DNA from: Dyella psychrodurans
GTDB taxonomy: Bacteria; Pseudomonadota; Gammaproteobacteria; Xanthomonadales; Rhodanobacteraceae
Reading direction: 5' to 3'
Length of the DNA: 64,000 nt
NCBI RefSeq assembly: GCF_003363265.1
Contig: NZ_QRBF01000001.1
Span: forward strand, 62,001 to 126,000
Part shown: positions 1-9,335 of the stretch, in pieces
Layout: every line of letters starts with the position of its first letter
Numbering within the stretch: the stretch's first letter is position 1
The notes under the pieces: model-generated
Told to the model about the DNA's origin: nothing
The model's input: only the letters and a program-made list of their open reading frames with translations
Databases searched by the model: none
Program-made: the position numbers and the translations under genes

Positions 1-654
1 TTCTCCGATCCGATGGCCGACGGCCCGGTGATTCAGCACGCGAGCGAGCGCGCCATTGCCAAGGGCGTTGGTCTTGCCGCCGTCTTGGGCTGGGTCGCAG
101 CATTCCGCGAACGCGACGAAGACACACCGGTTGTGCTGATGGGTTACCTCAATCCTGTCGAAATCCACGGCTATCAGCGTTTTGCCAGCGAAGCGATTGC
201 TGCAGGCGTGGATGGCGTGTTGCTGGTGGATTGCCCGCTGGAAGAAGCCGCCGTGCTCGCGCCTTTGCGTGCGGCCGGATTGCAGCAGATTTTGCTGGCG
301 GCACCCACCACCGCACCCGCGCGTATGGCGGAATTGTGCAAAGCGGCCGAAGGTTTCCTGTACTATGTATCGTTCGCCGGCATCACCGGGGCAGGTCGCT
401 TGAGCACGCAGGATATCGCCGCACGCGTGGCGGATATCCGGGCTCATGCGAAGGCACCGGTTGCCGTGGGTTTTGGCGTGAAGGATGCGCAGAGCGCAAA
501 AGCGATCGCCGGTTTTGCCGATGCCGTCGTGATCGGCAGCGCTCTCGTCGAGCGGCTCGATGGCGCGACGACGGCGCAGGATATCTCGGAGCGAGTCGAG
601 CATTTCCTCGGCCCGATCCGCAAGGCGCTGGATACGCCGTCAAGTTCCTCTTGA
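1..654 (+). CDS. trpA: Tryptophan synthase alpha chain, 5'-truncated by window edge
   Basis: TrpA cleaves indole-3-glycerol phosphate to indole and glyceraldehyde 3-phosphate and passes indole to TrpB through the alpha2beta2 complex in the cytoplasm. The frame is open from base 1 and begins FSDPMADGPVIQ, the conserved loop that carries the catalytic Asp (D60 in E. coli). The other catalytic residue, E49 of E. coli, lies before the window. Later conserved segments are visible: PVVLMGYLNP, the YYVSFAGITGA segment (E. coli TrpA: YLLSRAGVTGA) and VGFGVKDAQ, followed by VIGSALV in the phosphate-binding region. About 50 N-terminal residues are missing. accD follows on the same strand after 185 bases, a common gammaproteobacterial order. 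The ATG at 13 is internal and is not the start. Confidence 0.97.
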   Translation, partial: FSDPMADGPVIQHASERAIAKGVGLAAVLGWVAAFRERDEDTPVVLMGYLNPVEIHGYQRFASEAIAAGVDGVLLVDCPLEEAAVLAPLRAAGLQQILLAAPTTAPARMAELCKAAEGFLYYVSFAGITGAGRLSTQDIAARVADIRAHAKAPVAVGFGVKDAQSAKAIAGFADAVVIGSALVERLDGATTAQDISERVEHFLGPIRKALDTPSSSS

Positions 655-839
655 GGAGGGGGAACGGGGCATGGGGTCGATGCCCGCGACAGTACGGCGA
701 TGGAACGTACTTTTCGCGGAGCGGTCATACGCATGACCGGGCTCGCGCTTACCGTCCTTGAAAAAGGTCTGGTGTCGCACGAAGTCGCCCCCATGAAGTT
801 CTGACGGTCCCTGGTCGTCAGATTCAGACTGAGGTTTTT

Positions 840-1709
<870 letters not shown>

Positions 1710-1730
1710 GCGCGACGTGTGCAAACAAGA

Positions 1731-1760
1731 ACGATGCCGCCTTCGGGCGGCATCGTCGTT
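1731..1760 (+). terminator. Rho-independent terminator after accD
   Basis: An 11-bp perfect stem (ACGATGCCGCC at 1731-1741 and its complement at 1746-1756) closes a TTCG tetraloop and runs into a short T-rich tract. It lies 21 bases past the accD stop. Confidence 0.9.
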
Positions 1761-1796
1761 TTCGCGCTGTTATTTTCAACGTGTCATCCCCTCACC

Positions 1797-1912
1797 GTCA
1801 TTCCGGCGCAGGCCGGAATTCAGTACAAACATGCTGTGCAACGCACTCAAAATAGGTTTTGTGTGCTTCGTACTACGTATTCAAACTGGATTCCGGCCTG
1901 TGCCGGAATGAC
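1797..1912. repeat. REP-like inverted repeat pair
   Basis: A 28-base unit at 1797-1824 (GTCATTCCGGCGCAGGCCGG and on) recurs inverted at 1885-1912 with two mismatches. Each arm is itself an imperfect palindrome around CCGG. About 60 bases lie between the arms. This is the form of paired REP or BIME elements that are common between Xanthomonadales genes. No coding function is seen. Confidence 0.7.
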
Positions 1913-1928
1913 GATGAGGGCGCCACAG

Positions 1929-2091
1929 TTTTCCACAGCATGTGTGGACGCTTTCCGGAAAACCCTGTGGAAAACTCGCATACGCGACTTAGCGATCAAT
2001 CACTTGCCACAGCGTGATGAATTTTTGCGCAGATAGTTCGCGTACTTTTCCACAGCGATTGTGGAAAGTATCCGGTAGAGCCTGTGGATAG
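1929..2091. promoter_or_regulatory. Cluster of five DnaA-box-like 9-mers
   Basis: Five 9-mers, each with one or two mismatches to TTATCCACA, lie within 163 bases: TTTTCCACA at 1929-1937 and 2046-2054, and the complements TGTGGAAAA at 1966-1974, TGTGGAAAG at 2060-2068 and TGTGGATAG at 2083-2091. The pair at 2046-2068 forms an inverted repeat. The stretch has no convincing ORF. A role as a DnaA-binding or titration site is inferred. The usual origin neighbours (dnaA, rpmH) are absent. Confidence 0.5.
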
Positions 2092-2145
2092 ATACGCTAT
2101 CTCGTTGAACGCAAAGCGCGTAACGACGGCGTGTGCAATGATTGA

Positions 2146-2721
2146 TCACGCCAACAATTGCGGTGCGCTGTGCACGATCCACAGCGACAGCGCACCGAGG
2201 CCACTGCCAACGAAGATCGCGGCGAGCACGTCGCTCGGATAGTGCAGGCCGAGAATCACGCGCGATGCAGCCACCAGCGCCGTGAAAGTGAGCAGCAGCG
2301 GCGCAAGCAGCGGATACCACGCGAGTGCAACGATGGTGAAGCCCACCGCCTGCAAGGTATGTCCGGATGGGAAACTGAATTCGTCCAGCGGCGGTACGTG
2401 GGCGATCACGCCGGGGCAGGTGCGAAACGGGCGCGGCCGGCGCGTCCAGCGCTTCAGAATGCGATACAGCAACAAGGCCACCAGACCGGTGACCGCCATG
2501 TGCGCCGCCGCTTCGAGGCCGCGCCGGCCATCGATCAGCGCGAGCGCGAGCATCAGTGCGTACCAGAAGATACCGTCGCCAAGGCGACTGATGATGCCAA
2601 AGAACAACCCCACGGCGTGCCGTGCGCCCCAACGATTGGCGGCAATGCACATGCGTCGGTCGAACGCATGGCGCGGAAGCACGACCTGGTCAGGCAGGTG
2701 CGATGGTGACATGGCGCTCAT
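2146..2721 (-). CDS. PAP2-superfamily membrane phosphatase
   Basis: A predicted inner-membrane acid phosphatase of the PAP2 family, probably acting on a lipid phosphate such as undecaprenyl diphosphate or phosphatidic acid. The three signature motifs are present in order: KRWTRRPRP, then FSFPSGHTLQ (catalytic His), then SRVILGLHYPSDV. Several hydrophobic segments surround them. The 191-residue start at 2721 was chosen because it follows GAGGAG by eight bases and overlaps the last 32 bases of the upstream glycosyltransferase, which implies translational coupling. An in-frame ATG at 2814 would add an unrelated N-terminus from the other reading frame. The glycosyltransferase partner suggests work on an envelope glycolipid, but the substrate is not known. 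Confidence 0.88.
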   Translation of the reverse strand: MSAMSPSHLPDQVVLPRHAFDRRMCIAANRWGARHAVGLFFGIISRLGDGIFWYALMLALALIDGRRGLEAAAHMAVTGLVALLLYRILKRWTRRPRPFRTCPGVIAHVPPLDEFSFPSGHTLQAVGFTIVALAWYPLLAPLLLTFTALVAASRVILGLHYPSDVLAAIFVGSGLGALSLWIVHSAPQLLA

Positions 2722-3850
2722 GCACGTTCTCCTCGACCAGTTCGCGTAGCTGGGTTTCGAATTCGCGGATGACTGCATCGGGCGAAAGCCGCGCGACACT
2801 CGCTTCGGCAGCATGTCCCATGTGGCGGATCAGGCCGATGTCGCTGGCCAGCGTTACCGCCGCCGCAGTGAAAGCGCTGGCATCGCCGGAAGCTATGCGG
2901 AATCCGTTGATGCCGTCGATCAAGTGCTCGCGTGCCGCGCCTTCGGCATAGGCCACGACCGGAAGACCCGCGGCGAGCGCTTCCAGGATGACGTTGCCGA
3001 AGGTTTCGCTCAGGCTCGGAAACGGGAACATGTCCGCGCTGGCGTAATGCACGGCCAGTGCTTCGTCGCGTTTCATGCCGGCGAAGATGAAATCCGGATT
3101 GGCCTCTTGCAGCGCTGCACGGGCCGGACCGTCGCCCACCCACACGTAACGCGCCTTCGGTGCGTGCTGCTGGATGGCGCGGAATGTTTCAACCGCCAGT
3201 TCGAGATTCTTTTCCGGCGCGATGCGCCCGACATACAGCACGACCGGCGTATCCGCCTCCGCGCCCCAGCTTTCGCGCAACAAGGGATCGCGCCAGGACG
3301 GATTGAACAATTTGGTGTCCACCGCGCGGCGCAACAGGCGCGCATGATCGACACCCATTGCCGTCAATTCCTGCGCCAATGCATCCGTGGGAACCAGCGT
3401 GATGTTGGCGCGGCAGTGGAAGCGGCGCAGATAGTTGTGCACGATCGGCGTCAGAAAACCCACGCCATAGTGATCGGCGTAGGTGTCGAAGCGCGTATGA
3501 AATCCGGTAGCGACGGGTATGCCCAGGCGCACCGCTGTTTTGACTGCGGAGCGACCCAAGGGGCCTTCGGTGGCCACATAGATGGCATCCGGGCGCCGTT
3601 GCATCCAGCGCTTGCGCAGTGTGCGCGGTGCCGGCAAACCAAAGCGCAGGCCGGGATAGCGAGGCAGTGCCGCGCCGCGCGTTTCGAGTGCGTCGATACC
3701 GGGTTCGTCGACGTGGCTGACGGCTTGGCGGGGACGGATGAGGTCGATCTCGTGGCCTTTGGAGGCCAGACCGGTCGCCAGACTATGAACGGTGAGAGAA
3801 ACACCGTTGATCTCGGGCGGATACGTCTCGCTGATGATGCCGATACGCAT
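2690..3850 (-). CDS. GT4-family glycosyltransferase (MgtA-like)
   Basis: A 386-residue glycosyltransferase with the GT-B fold. The N-terminus MRIGIISETYPPEINGVSLT carries the acceptor-domain motif of family GT4. Further on are VVLYVGRIAPEKNLELAVE, the start of the donor domain, and FPSLSETFGNVILEALAAGL, the E-x7-E nucleotide-sugar motif. It resembles GDP-mannose-dependent alpha-mannosyltransferases. The start at 3850 is preferred to an upstream in-frame ATG at 4000 because the conserved fold begins here. The 3' end overlaps the PAP2 phosphatase gene. Donor and acceptor are inferred from family only. Confidence 0.88.
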   Translation of the reverse strand: MRIGIISETYPPEINGVSLTVHSLATGLASKGHEIDLIRPRQAVSHVDEPGIDALETRGAALPRYPGLRFGLPAPRTLRKRWMQRRPDAIYVATEGPLGRSAVKTAVRLGIPVATGFHTRFDTYADHYGVGFLTPIVHNYLRRFHCRANITLVPTDALAQELTAMGVDHARLLRRAVDTKLFNPSWRDPLLRESWGAEADTPVVLYVGRIAPEKNLELAVETFRAIQQHAPKARYVWVGDGPARAALQEANPDFIFAGMKRDEALAVHYASADMFPFPSLSETFGNVILEALAAGLPVVAYAEGAAREHLIDGINGFRIASGDASAFTAAAVTLASDIGLIRHMGHAAEASVARLSPDAVIREFETQLRELVEENVHERHVTIAPA

Positions 3851-4024
3851 GGCGCATCCTCGTCTTGTACGGCGGTAGCTTGCGCCGAGGTCGTTTCGCG
3901 GGCGTGGCGGGAACGTGACAACGTGGTTACGCGTGTGACGAAACGGTGCAAACGCCGCCGACACGCGAACATCGCGATGCGAATGGGCTAGATTGATCAC
4001 TCCACTGGACCAGGAGAGGCACCC

Positions 4025-4459
4025 ATGAAACGTCTGTTGCTTGCTCTAGCGCTGGTAACTACCGCAGGGTCGATCTTTGCCGCCGATGCGCCGGGCTTGC
4101 CGGTCACCAAGGCCACGGCCGGTGCGGAGGTCTACATCATTTCCCCGCAAGATGGCGCCACCGTTTCACAAAGCTTTACGGTGCGCTTCGGACTCAAGGG
4201 CATGGGCGTGGCGCCGGCGGGCGTCGTCCATGAGAACACTGGCCACCACCATCTGTTGATCGATGTGAAAGAGCTGCCCGCTGCCGGGCAGCCGATCCCC
4301 AAGGACGAGCAGCACCTGCACTTTGGCGGTGGCCAGACCGAGACGACCCTGAAACTCGCGCCCGGCACGCACACCCTTCAGCTGGAACTGGGCGACTCCA
4401 ACCACATTCCCTTCGACCCGCCGATCGTGTCGAAGACGATCACCGTCCACGTGAAGTGA
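4025..4459 (+). CDS. Secreted DUF4399-type protein
   Basis: A 144-residue exported protein. Residues 1-19 form a Sec signal peptide ending SIFA-AD. The rest is a small beta-rich domain with [19 protein letters not shown], a GHHHLLID stretch and the repeated [10 protein letters not shown] and [11 protein letters not shown] patterns typical of DUF4399 proteins. The function of that family is unknown; the histidine clusters could bind metal. The gene has its own AGGAG ribosome-binding site and lies divergently from the glycosyltransferase, so the two probably have back-to-back promoters in the 174-base gap. Confidence 0.8.
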   Translation: MKRLLLALALVTTAGSIFAADAPGLPVTKATAGAEVYIISPQDGATVSQSFTVRFGLKGMGVAPAGVVHENTGHHHLLIDVKELPAAGQPIPKDEQHLHFGGGQTETTLKLAPGTHTLQLELGDSNHIPFDPPIVSKTITVHVK

Positions 4460-4469
4460 TTCCGCAGCG

Positions 4470-4503
4470 CCCGGCCCTCTACCCGTAAGGAAAGGGGGCC
4501 GGG
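4470..4503 (+). terminator. GC-rich hairpin after the DUF4399 gene
   Basis: CCCGGCCC at 4470-4477 pairs with GGGCCGGG at 4496-4503. No clear T tract follows, so the terminator role is tentative. Confidence 0.4.
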
Positions 4504-4562
4504 TGAGGGTGGGGCGATATCGGCTAAAATGCGCAGTTCCGTATCGCGCCACACGTGAATCC

Positions 4563-5963
4563 ATGACCGTTCGCACCCGCTTCGCTCCCAGCCCTACCGG
4601 TTTCCTGCACATCGGAGGTGCCCGTACCGCGTTGTATTGCTGGCTGGAGGCCCGTCGCCGCGGGGGCGAATTCCTGCTGCGCATCGAGGACACCGACCGC
4701 GAACGCTCCACCGACGAAGCGGTGCAGGCCATCCTCGACGCCATGCAGTGGCTGGACCTGAGCGCCGACGAGGCGCCGATCTACCAGACGCATCGCCTGG
4801 CCCGCTACAAGCAGGTTGCCGACGAGCTGCTGGCGGCCGGCAAGGCCTACTACGCCTACGAAAGCAAAGAGGAAATCGAAGCGATGCGCGAAGCCGCCAT
4901 GGCGCGAGGCGAAAAACCCCGCTACAACGGCTATTACCGTGATCGCAACGAACCCTGTCGCGACGACCCGAACCGTGTGATCCGCTTCAAGAACCCGCTC
5001 GAAGGCTCCGTGGTGTTCGAGGACAAGGTGAAGGGCAGGGTCGAATGGTCCAATGCCGAACTGGACGATCTGGTGATCTTCCGTTCCGACGGCTGGCCGA
5101 CCTACAACTTCGCCGTGGTGGTCGACGACATCGACATGGGCATCACCGAAGTGATTCGCGGCGACGACCACGTCAACAACACGCCGCGGCAGATCAACAT
5201 CTATCACGCGCTCGGCGCGAAGGTACCGGAGTTCGCGCACCTGCCGATGATCCTGGACAAGGAAGGCAAGAAGCTCTCCAAGCGCACCAATTCGGTCAGC
5301 GTGATGGAATACCGCGAGAACGGCTTCCTGCCGCACGCGATCCTCAACTATCTCGTGCGCCTGGGCTGGTCGCATGGCGATCAGGAAATTTTCTCGCGCG
5401 AAGAAATGGTGAAGCTGTTCGACGTCGCCGACGTCAACAAAGCCGCATCGCGTTTCGATACCGAAAAGCTGGAGTGGCTCAATCAGCACTACCTCAAGAC
5501 GGATGATCCGCAGACGCTGGCACCCGAATTCGCGTGGCATCTGGCTCGCGCGGGTATCGACGCCAGCCAGGGTCCCGCGCCCGCGGACGTGATCGTCGCG
5601 CTGCGCGACCGCGTGCACACGCTGAAGGAAATGGCCGAGCGCGCGAAGATCTGGTACGGACCCCTCACCGAATGGGACGACAAGGCCGTCGCCAAGCATC
5701 TGAAGAACGACAGCGCCGTGCAGGTGCTGCAAGCCGCGCGTGAGCTACTTACGGGATGCGAATGGAAGCCGGAGCCGATCCATCAGGTGATCGAGCAAGT
5801 CGCTACCAGGCTCGAACTGGGCATGGGCAAGATTGCGCAGCCGTTGCGCGTGGCGATGACGGGTACCCAGGTGTCGCCGTCGATCGATCACACCATTTAC
5901 CTCACGGGTCGCGAAGCGGCGCTCAAACGCATCGACGACGCGATGGCCAAGGCGCAGGGTTGA
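4563..5963 (+). CDS. gltX: Glutamate--tRNA ligase
   Basis: GltX charges tRNA-Glu with glutamate in the cytoplasm. The 466-residue product has class I synthetase signatures: [20 protein letters not shown] with HIGG at residues 16-19, and KKLSKR at about 236-241. The length matches the bacterial enzyme. An upstream in-frame ATG exists at 4503, but the conserved N-terminus begins at [11 protein letters not shown], so 4563 is the start. It lacks the zinc-type Cys cluster of E. coli GluRS (the segment around 100-130 has only one Cys), as many orthologues do. Confidence 0.98.
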   Translation: MTVRTRFAPSPTGFLHIGGARTALYCWLEARRRGGEFLLRIEDTDRERSTDEAVQAILDAMQWLDLSADEAPIYQTHRLARYKQVADELLAAGKAYYAYESKEEIEAMREAAMARGEKPRYNGYYRDRNEPCRDDPNRVIRFKNPLEGSVVFEDKVKGRVEWSNAELDDLVIFRSDGWPTYNFAVVVDDIDMGITEVIRGDDHVNNTPRQINIYHALGAKVPEFAHLPMILDKEGKKLSKRTNSVSVMEYRENGFLPHAILNYLVRLGWSHGDQEIFSREEMVKLFDVADVNKAASRFDTEKLEWLNQHYLKTDDPQTLAPEFAWHLARAGIDASQGPAPADVIVALRDRVHTLKEMAERAKIWYGPLTEWDDKAVAKHLKNDSAVQVLQAARELLTGCEWKPEPIHQVIEQVATRLELGMGKIAQPLRVAMTGTQVSPSIDHTIYLTGREAALKRIDDAMAKAQG

Positions 5964-6075
5964 TCGTTGGAACCCACGGCTTTCGAAGAACAGCCGCACG
6001 TCACTCTCCAATCTCGACGGCGGCTGTAATCTAAAGCACCGTCATCGATCAGCTTCACGACAGCGAAGCGGGTCA

Positions 6076-6390
6076 ATGACGAGCACAGAGCGTGGCGTTC
6101 CGTCAGCTAACGAGGCACAAATGGAAGAACTGCTGGCCAAGGCGATGAAAGGCGTCGATCCCGATTCTCCCGGTGCGTTCTTCCACATCTTCATCAACCT
6201 CATGAACATGGTGCCGTGGGCAGCCTTGTTCTGGTGGAACCTGATCTTCGTTGCGGTAGGCGCCTTGCTGGGCTGGTGGCGTGGCCGCCTGATGAGCGGG
6301 ATCGTCTGGGCGCTGGTGTTGGGGCCGATCGGCTGGATTATCGTGTTGATGACCCCCAAATTGGCCAAGCCCCCGCCGCTGCCGCGCTGA
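6076..6390 (+). CDS. Small two-helix membrane protein
   Basis: A 104-residue protein of unknown function. After a polar N-terminus come two hydrophobic stretches, at about residues 40-67 (FINLMNMVPWAALFWWNLIF and on) and 74-93 (SGIVWALVLGPIGWIIVLM), then a proline-rich tail PPPLPR. It sits directly before the zur gene with almost no gap, so the two are probably co-transcribed. Whether it takes part in zinc homeostasis cannot be told from the sequence. Confidence 0.7.
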   Translation: MTSTERGVPSANEAQMEELLAKAMKGVDPDSPGAFFHIFINLMNMVPWAALFWWNLIFVAVGALLGWWRGRLMSGIVWALVLGPIGWIIVLMTPKLAKPPPLPR

Positions 6391-6407
6391 GGTAGGTGCC
6401 GGGGTGT

Positions 6408-6914
6408 ATGATCGAAATCGAGGTGAACCCGTTGAGCGAAAGTTCCTCCATCAAAGCGCACGCGCATCATCATCACGAAGGTCCCAAGGAATTCGTGGCG
6501 GCGGTGGAGCACGCCAGTGAAGAACGCGGATTGCGCCTGACGCCCTTGCGCAAGGAAGTGCTGGAACTGATCGCGGCTGCCGGCAAGCCGGTCAAGGCCT
6601 ACGACTTGCTCGACCATCTGCGCGAGCGGCACGGCAACGCGGCGCCGCCCACGGTGTATCGCGCACTCGATTTTCTGCTCGAGCACGGCTTCATTCACAA
6701 GCTGGAATCGATCAACGCATTCGTTTCCTGCCATCACCCGGCCGAAGCGCATCAGGTGCCGTTCCTGATCTGCGATGTCTGCTCCAGCGCGCAGGAAGTG
6801 TGCGACGAGCGTGTCGCCGAATTGATCGAGGCGCAGGCCAAGGCGTTCGGTTTCCGTCCTCAGGCGCAGACGCTGGAAGTGCACGGCGTCTGCAAGCAGT
6901 GCCGCAAGGCCTGA
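6408..6914 (+). CDS. zur: Fur-family zinc uptake regulator (Zur)
   Basis: A Fur-superfamily regulator that is read as Zur. A His-rich leader (HAHHHHEG) precedes a winged helix with GLRLTPLRKEVLELI and TVYRALDFLLEHGFIHKLES. Metal ligands follow: FVSCHHPAEAHQ, then CDVC and the C-terminal CKQC pair of the structural zinc site. FVSCHH and the absence of Fur's HHDH favour Zur over Fur. Start choice is uncertain: ATG at 6408 is given, but a TTG at 6432 has a better-spaced GAGG, and an ATG at 6396 is also in frame. Downstream lie a putative Zur box, a MerC-like protein and a zinc-type CDF exporter. Confidence 0.88.
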   Translation: MIEIEVNPLSESSSIKAHAHHHHEGPKEFVAAVEHASEERGLRLTPLRKEVLELIAAAGKPVKAYDLLDHLRERHGNAAPPTVYRALDFLLEHGFIHKLESINAFVSCHHPAEAHQVPFLICDVCSSAQEVCDERVAELIEAQAKAFGFRPQAQTLEVHGVCKQCRKA

Positions 6915-6970
6915 GTTGATCCCGCGTCGATTGCCTGGCCCTTAGCGGGGCGGGTTGCGTGCAGGCCAGA

Positions 6971-6986
6971 GATGTTATATTGTATC
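6971..6986. promoter_or_regulatory. Putative Zur-binding site
   Basis: GATGTTATATTGTATC is an AT-rich partial palindrome in a GC-rich background. It resembles the gammaproteobacterial Zur box core (GTTATAnnATAAC type). It lies about 50 bases before the MerC-like gene and just after zur. Assignment rests on similarity and context. Confidence 0.45.
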
Positions 6987-7034
6987 AAAACCATGCCGGG
7001 CCCCACCGGCTAGCCAGTACGGTGTAGTCCCTAC

Positions 7035-7466
7035 ATGGATTCCACGCCAACGCCGCCGCCCACCCGCTGGTGGAACCTAGCCGACAGAATCGGCGCGACC
7101 GCCTCGTTCCTGTGCGCGATCCACTGCGCGGCGTTGCCGTTCGTGCTGGCGATTCTTCCTCTGCTGGGCCTGAGCTTCCTTGCCGATCATGGCTTTGAGC
7201 GAGGTTTCGTGCTTTTCGCCAGCACGCTCGCGCTGTGGGCCCTGGTGAACGGATATCGCCGCCATCATCGATCGCTGCCGCTGCGGCTGGCCTTGCCTGG
7301 CCTCAGCTTGCTGGTGATGGGCGTCACCTTCGCCGAGAACTACTCCATCGTGCTGCACAGCGTGCTGGTGACGTGCGGCGGTCTGCTGGTTGCCAGCGCG
7401 CACTTCGTGAATCTTCGATTCGATCGCACGTACGGCCACGTGCACGGTGCCCACTGCGCTCACTGA
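7035..7466 (+). CDS. MerC-domain membrane protein
   Basis: A 143-residue inner-membrane protein of the MerC family. The signature CAIHC (C27, H30, C31) lies in the first hydrophobic segment, followed by three more membrane segments and a His-rich tail (HVHGAHCAH). MerC proteins move mercuric ions, but standalone chromosomal copies under Zur control are known, and a zinc role is plausible here because zur and a Zur-box-like site lie just upstream and a CDF exporter just downstream (55-base gap). The mer operon partners merA, merT and merP are absent. Confidence 0.85.
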   Translation: MDSTPTPPPTRWWNLADRIGATASFLCAIHCAALPFVLAILPLLGLSFLADHGFERGFVLFASTLALWALVNGYRRHHRSLPLRLALPGLSLLVMGVTFAENYSIVLHSVLVTCGGLLVASAHFVNLRFDRTYGHVHGAHCAH

Positions 7467-7521
7467 ATGCTTTGTGCGTCAGTGATTGTGTAACGGCGGC
7501 ACCGCTTCCTAGCATTGTCGA

Positions 7522-8466
7522 ATGAATCACGCGCACAGCCACGCCTGCGACCATCACGACGATCATTCCCACGCGACGGGAACGGTCGGTCGCGAGCGCA
7601 AGCTGCTGTTCGCTTTCGTGCTGACCACGGGCATGATGCTGGCCGAAGTGGTGGGCGGATGGTGGTCCGGCTCGCTGGCGCTGCTGGCCGATGCCGGCCA
7701 TATGCTGGTCGATGCGCTGGCGCTCATGCTTGCCTTGCTCGCCGTACGCATGGCGCGGCGTCCCGCCGATGCGCGGCGCACGTATGGTTACGGCCGCATG
7801 GAAGTGCTGGCCGGTTTCGTGAACGCGCTGACGCAATTCGTGCTGGTCGGATTTATTGCCTACGAGGCCGTCGAGCGACTCTTCAAGCCGGTGCAGATTC
7901 TTTCTGGCGTCATGCTCGGCGTGGCTTTGGTGGGACTGCTGGTGAACCTCGTCGTGCTTCGCAGCCTGCACGGTCATGCGCATGACGACGTGAACCTCGG
8001 CGCGGCCAGCCTGCATGTGCTGGGCGATCTGATGGGTTCCGTCGGCGCGGTGCTTGCCGCGCTCGCCGTACGCTGGATGGGTTGGAATTGGGCGGACCCG
8101 GCTCTGTCGCTGCTGGTATCGCTGCTGATTCTCAGCAGCGCATGGCAGCTTCTGCGTCGCTCTACTCACATCCTGCTCGAAGGCGTGCCTGAGGGGATGG
8201 ACCCGCACGAGGTCGAAGCAGCATTGCGGGGTGCCGATGCATCGATCCGCGATGTACACCATCTGCACGTCTGGCAGCTCGCATCCGGGTCGCGCATGGC
8301 CACGCTGCATGTCGAGCTTCATGATCAAGGCGACGGCGCGCGCGTACTCGCCGCAGTGAACCGGACGCTGTTGGATCGCTTCGGCATCCGACACGCCACC
8401 ATCCAGATCGACCCGGGTGACTGCCCAGACGAAGGCCCGGGCTGTAACGCCCACCATCACCACTGA
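7522..8466 (+). CDS. Cation diffusion facilitator (zinc exporter, ZitB/CzcD type)
   Basis: A 314-residue CDF antiporter that exports Zn(II), probably with Cd/Co, across the inner membrane in exchange for protons. It has a His-rich N-terminus (NHAHSHACDHHDDHSH), six hydrophobic segments with the transport-site motifs HMLVD in TM2 and HVLGD in TM5, and a C-terminal cytoplasmic domain. The tail ends NAHHHH. The HxxxD pair predicts zinc selectivity. It is probably co-transcribed with the MerC-like gene and may share its Zur control. Confidence 0.93.
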   Translation: MNHAHSHACDHHDDHSHATGTVGRERKLLFAFVLTTGMMLAEVVGGWWSGSLALLADAGHMLVDALALMLALLAVRMARRPADARRTYGYGRMEVLAGFVNALTQFVLVGFIAYEAVERLFKPVQILSGVMLGVALVGLLVNLVVLRSLHGHAHDDVNLGAASLHVLGDLMGSVGAVLAALAVRWMGWNWADPALSLLVSLLILSSAWQLLRRSTHILLEGVPEGMDPHEVEAALRGADASIRDVHHLHVWQLASGSRMATLHVELHDQGDGARVLAAVNRTLLDRFGIRHATIQIDPGDCPDEGPGCNAHHHH

Positions 8467-8546
8467 CCCAGCGCCGGCCTTGCGCTTTGGGCCGCCGCTG
8501 CTAGGATGTTAGGTCGTCAACAGCATTACGAGTCAAGGAGTTTCCT

Positions 8547-8708
8547 ATGGGTAAGGGCGATCGCAAGACCCGTCGCGGCAAAACCTACCGTGGCAGCTAC
8601 GGCAATACCCGCGCGCACTCCGTGCAGCCCGCCGTGGCCGGCGCCAAGCCGACCGTAACCAAACCGGCCGCTGTCAAGAAAGCCGCACCGAAAAAGAAAT
8701 CGGCCTGA
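8547..8708 (+). CDS. Small ribosomal subunit protein bTHX
   Basis: A 53-residue, very basic protein. Its N-terminus MGKGDRKTRRGKTYRGSYGN matches the bTHX family, which binds at the head of the 30S subunit in Thermus and has homologues in Xanthomonadales and Bacteroidetes. The second half is a Lys/Ala/Pro-rich tail (KKAAPKKK). An AAGGAG ribosome-binding site lies seven bases before the ATG, and a strong terminator follows. It is too short for many gene finders and easy to miss. Confidence 0.85.
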   Translation: MGKGDRKTRRGKTYRGSYGNTRAHSVQPAVAGAKPTVTKPAAVKKAAPKKKSA

Positions 8709-8730
8709 GCCATTCGCTCGCCGACACAAA

Positions 8731-8754
8731 AGCCCCCGCGTGCGGGGGCTTTTT
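8731..8754 (+). terminator. Rho-independent terminator after bTHX
   Basis: AGCCCCCGC pairs with GCGGGGGCT across a short loop and is followed by TTTT. Confidence 0.92.
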
Positions 8755-8844
8755 ATTGGGGGCGAGTCCAGGCGTGCAGAAGAGCCTGGTTGCACGTTCA
8801 TAAAGCATTCCTCCTAGACTCTTCTCGCCGGTAACAGCCGGCTG

Positions 8845-9282
8845 GTGTGGGCACTGTCGATGTTTCTGTTCTTGCTGCATTTCTGGTGGTGGGAGTTTCG
8901 CCTCACCACCGTGCAGCACTGGAGCTTCAACCTGTATCTGTTCGTCGTGATCTACGCGCTGCTGCTGTATCTGCTTTGCGCCCTGGTGTTCCCGGAGCAG
9001 ATCGGCGATTACAGCGGGTATCGCGAGTATTTCTATTCGCGTCGCGCGTGGTTTTTCGGAACGCTGGCGATGATGTACGTGGTCGATTACGCCGATACCT
9101 GGATCAAGGGCTCGGACTACTTGCGAAGCTTTGGTGCCGAGTACGCGATACGCAACACCTGCTGTGTGGTGTTCAGCCTGATCGCCATCTGGACCCGTCG
9201 TCCGCGTTACCACGCAGCATTTGCGTTAGCGGGCGTCATCTATCAGCTCTCCTGGATCGCTCGCGAGTTCGAAACGCTTTGA
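8845..9282 (+). CDS. Multi-pass membrane protein with unusual start
   Basis: A 145-residue membrane protein of unknown function with about four hydrophobic helices and aromatic, charged loops (FWWWEFRLTT, YVVDYADTWIKG). No ATG precedes the first helix: the frame is open only from 8818, after a TAG at 8815-8817, and the first usable starts are CTG 8842, GTG 8845 or ATG 8860. The N-terminus begins inside a hydrophobic segment and no good ribosome-binding site is seen, so it may be a 5'-truncated copy of a longer membrane protein. The reading frame itself looks real by codon use. Confidence 0.6.
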   Translation: MWALSMFLFLLHFWWWEFRLTTVQHWSFNLYLFVVIYALLLYLLCALVFPEQIGDYSGYREYFYSRRAWFFGTLAMMYVVDYADTWIKGSDYLRSFGAEYAIRNTCCVVFSLIAIWTRRPRYHAAFALAGVIYQLSWIAREFETL

Positions 9283-9335
9283 GCGCCGATCCACACCCGA
9301 CGCACCTACGCAATTCGCTCGCTTGGAATATTGGA

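Noticed and set aside
1929-2091. Chromosomal origin of replication
   Set aside because: DnaA-like boxes are present but no dnaA, rpmH, gidA or AT-rich unwinding region is nearby, so only a DnaA-binding cluster is proposed.
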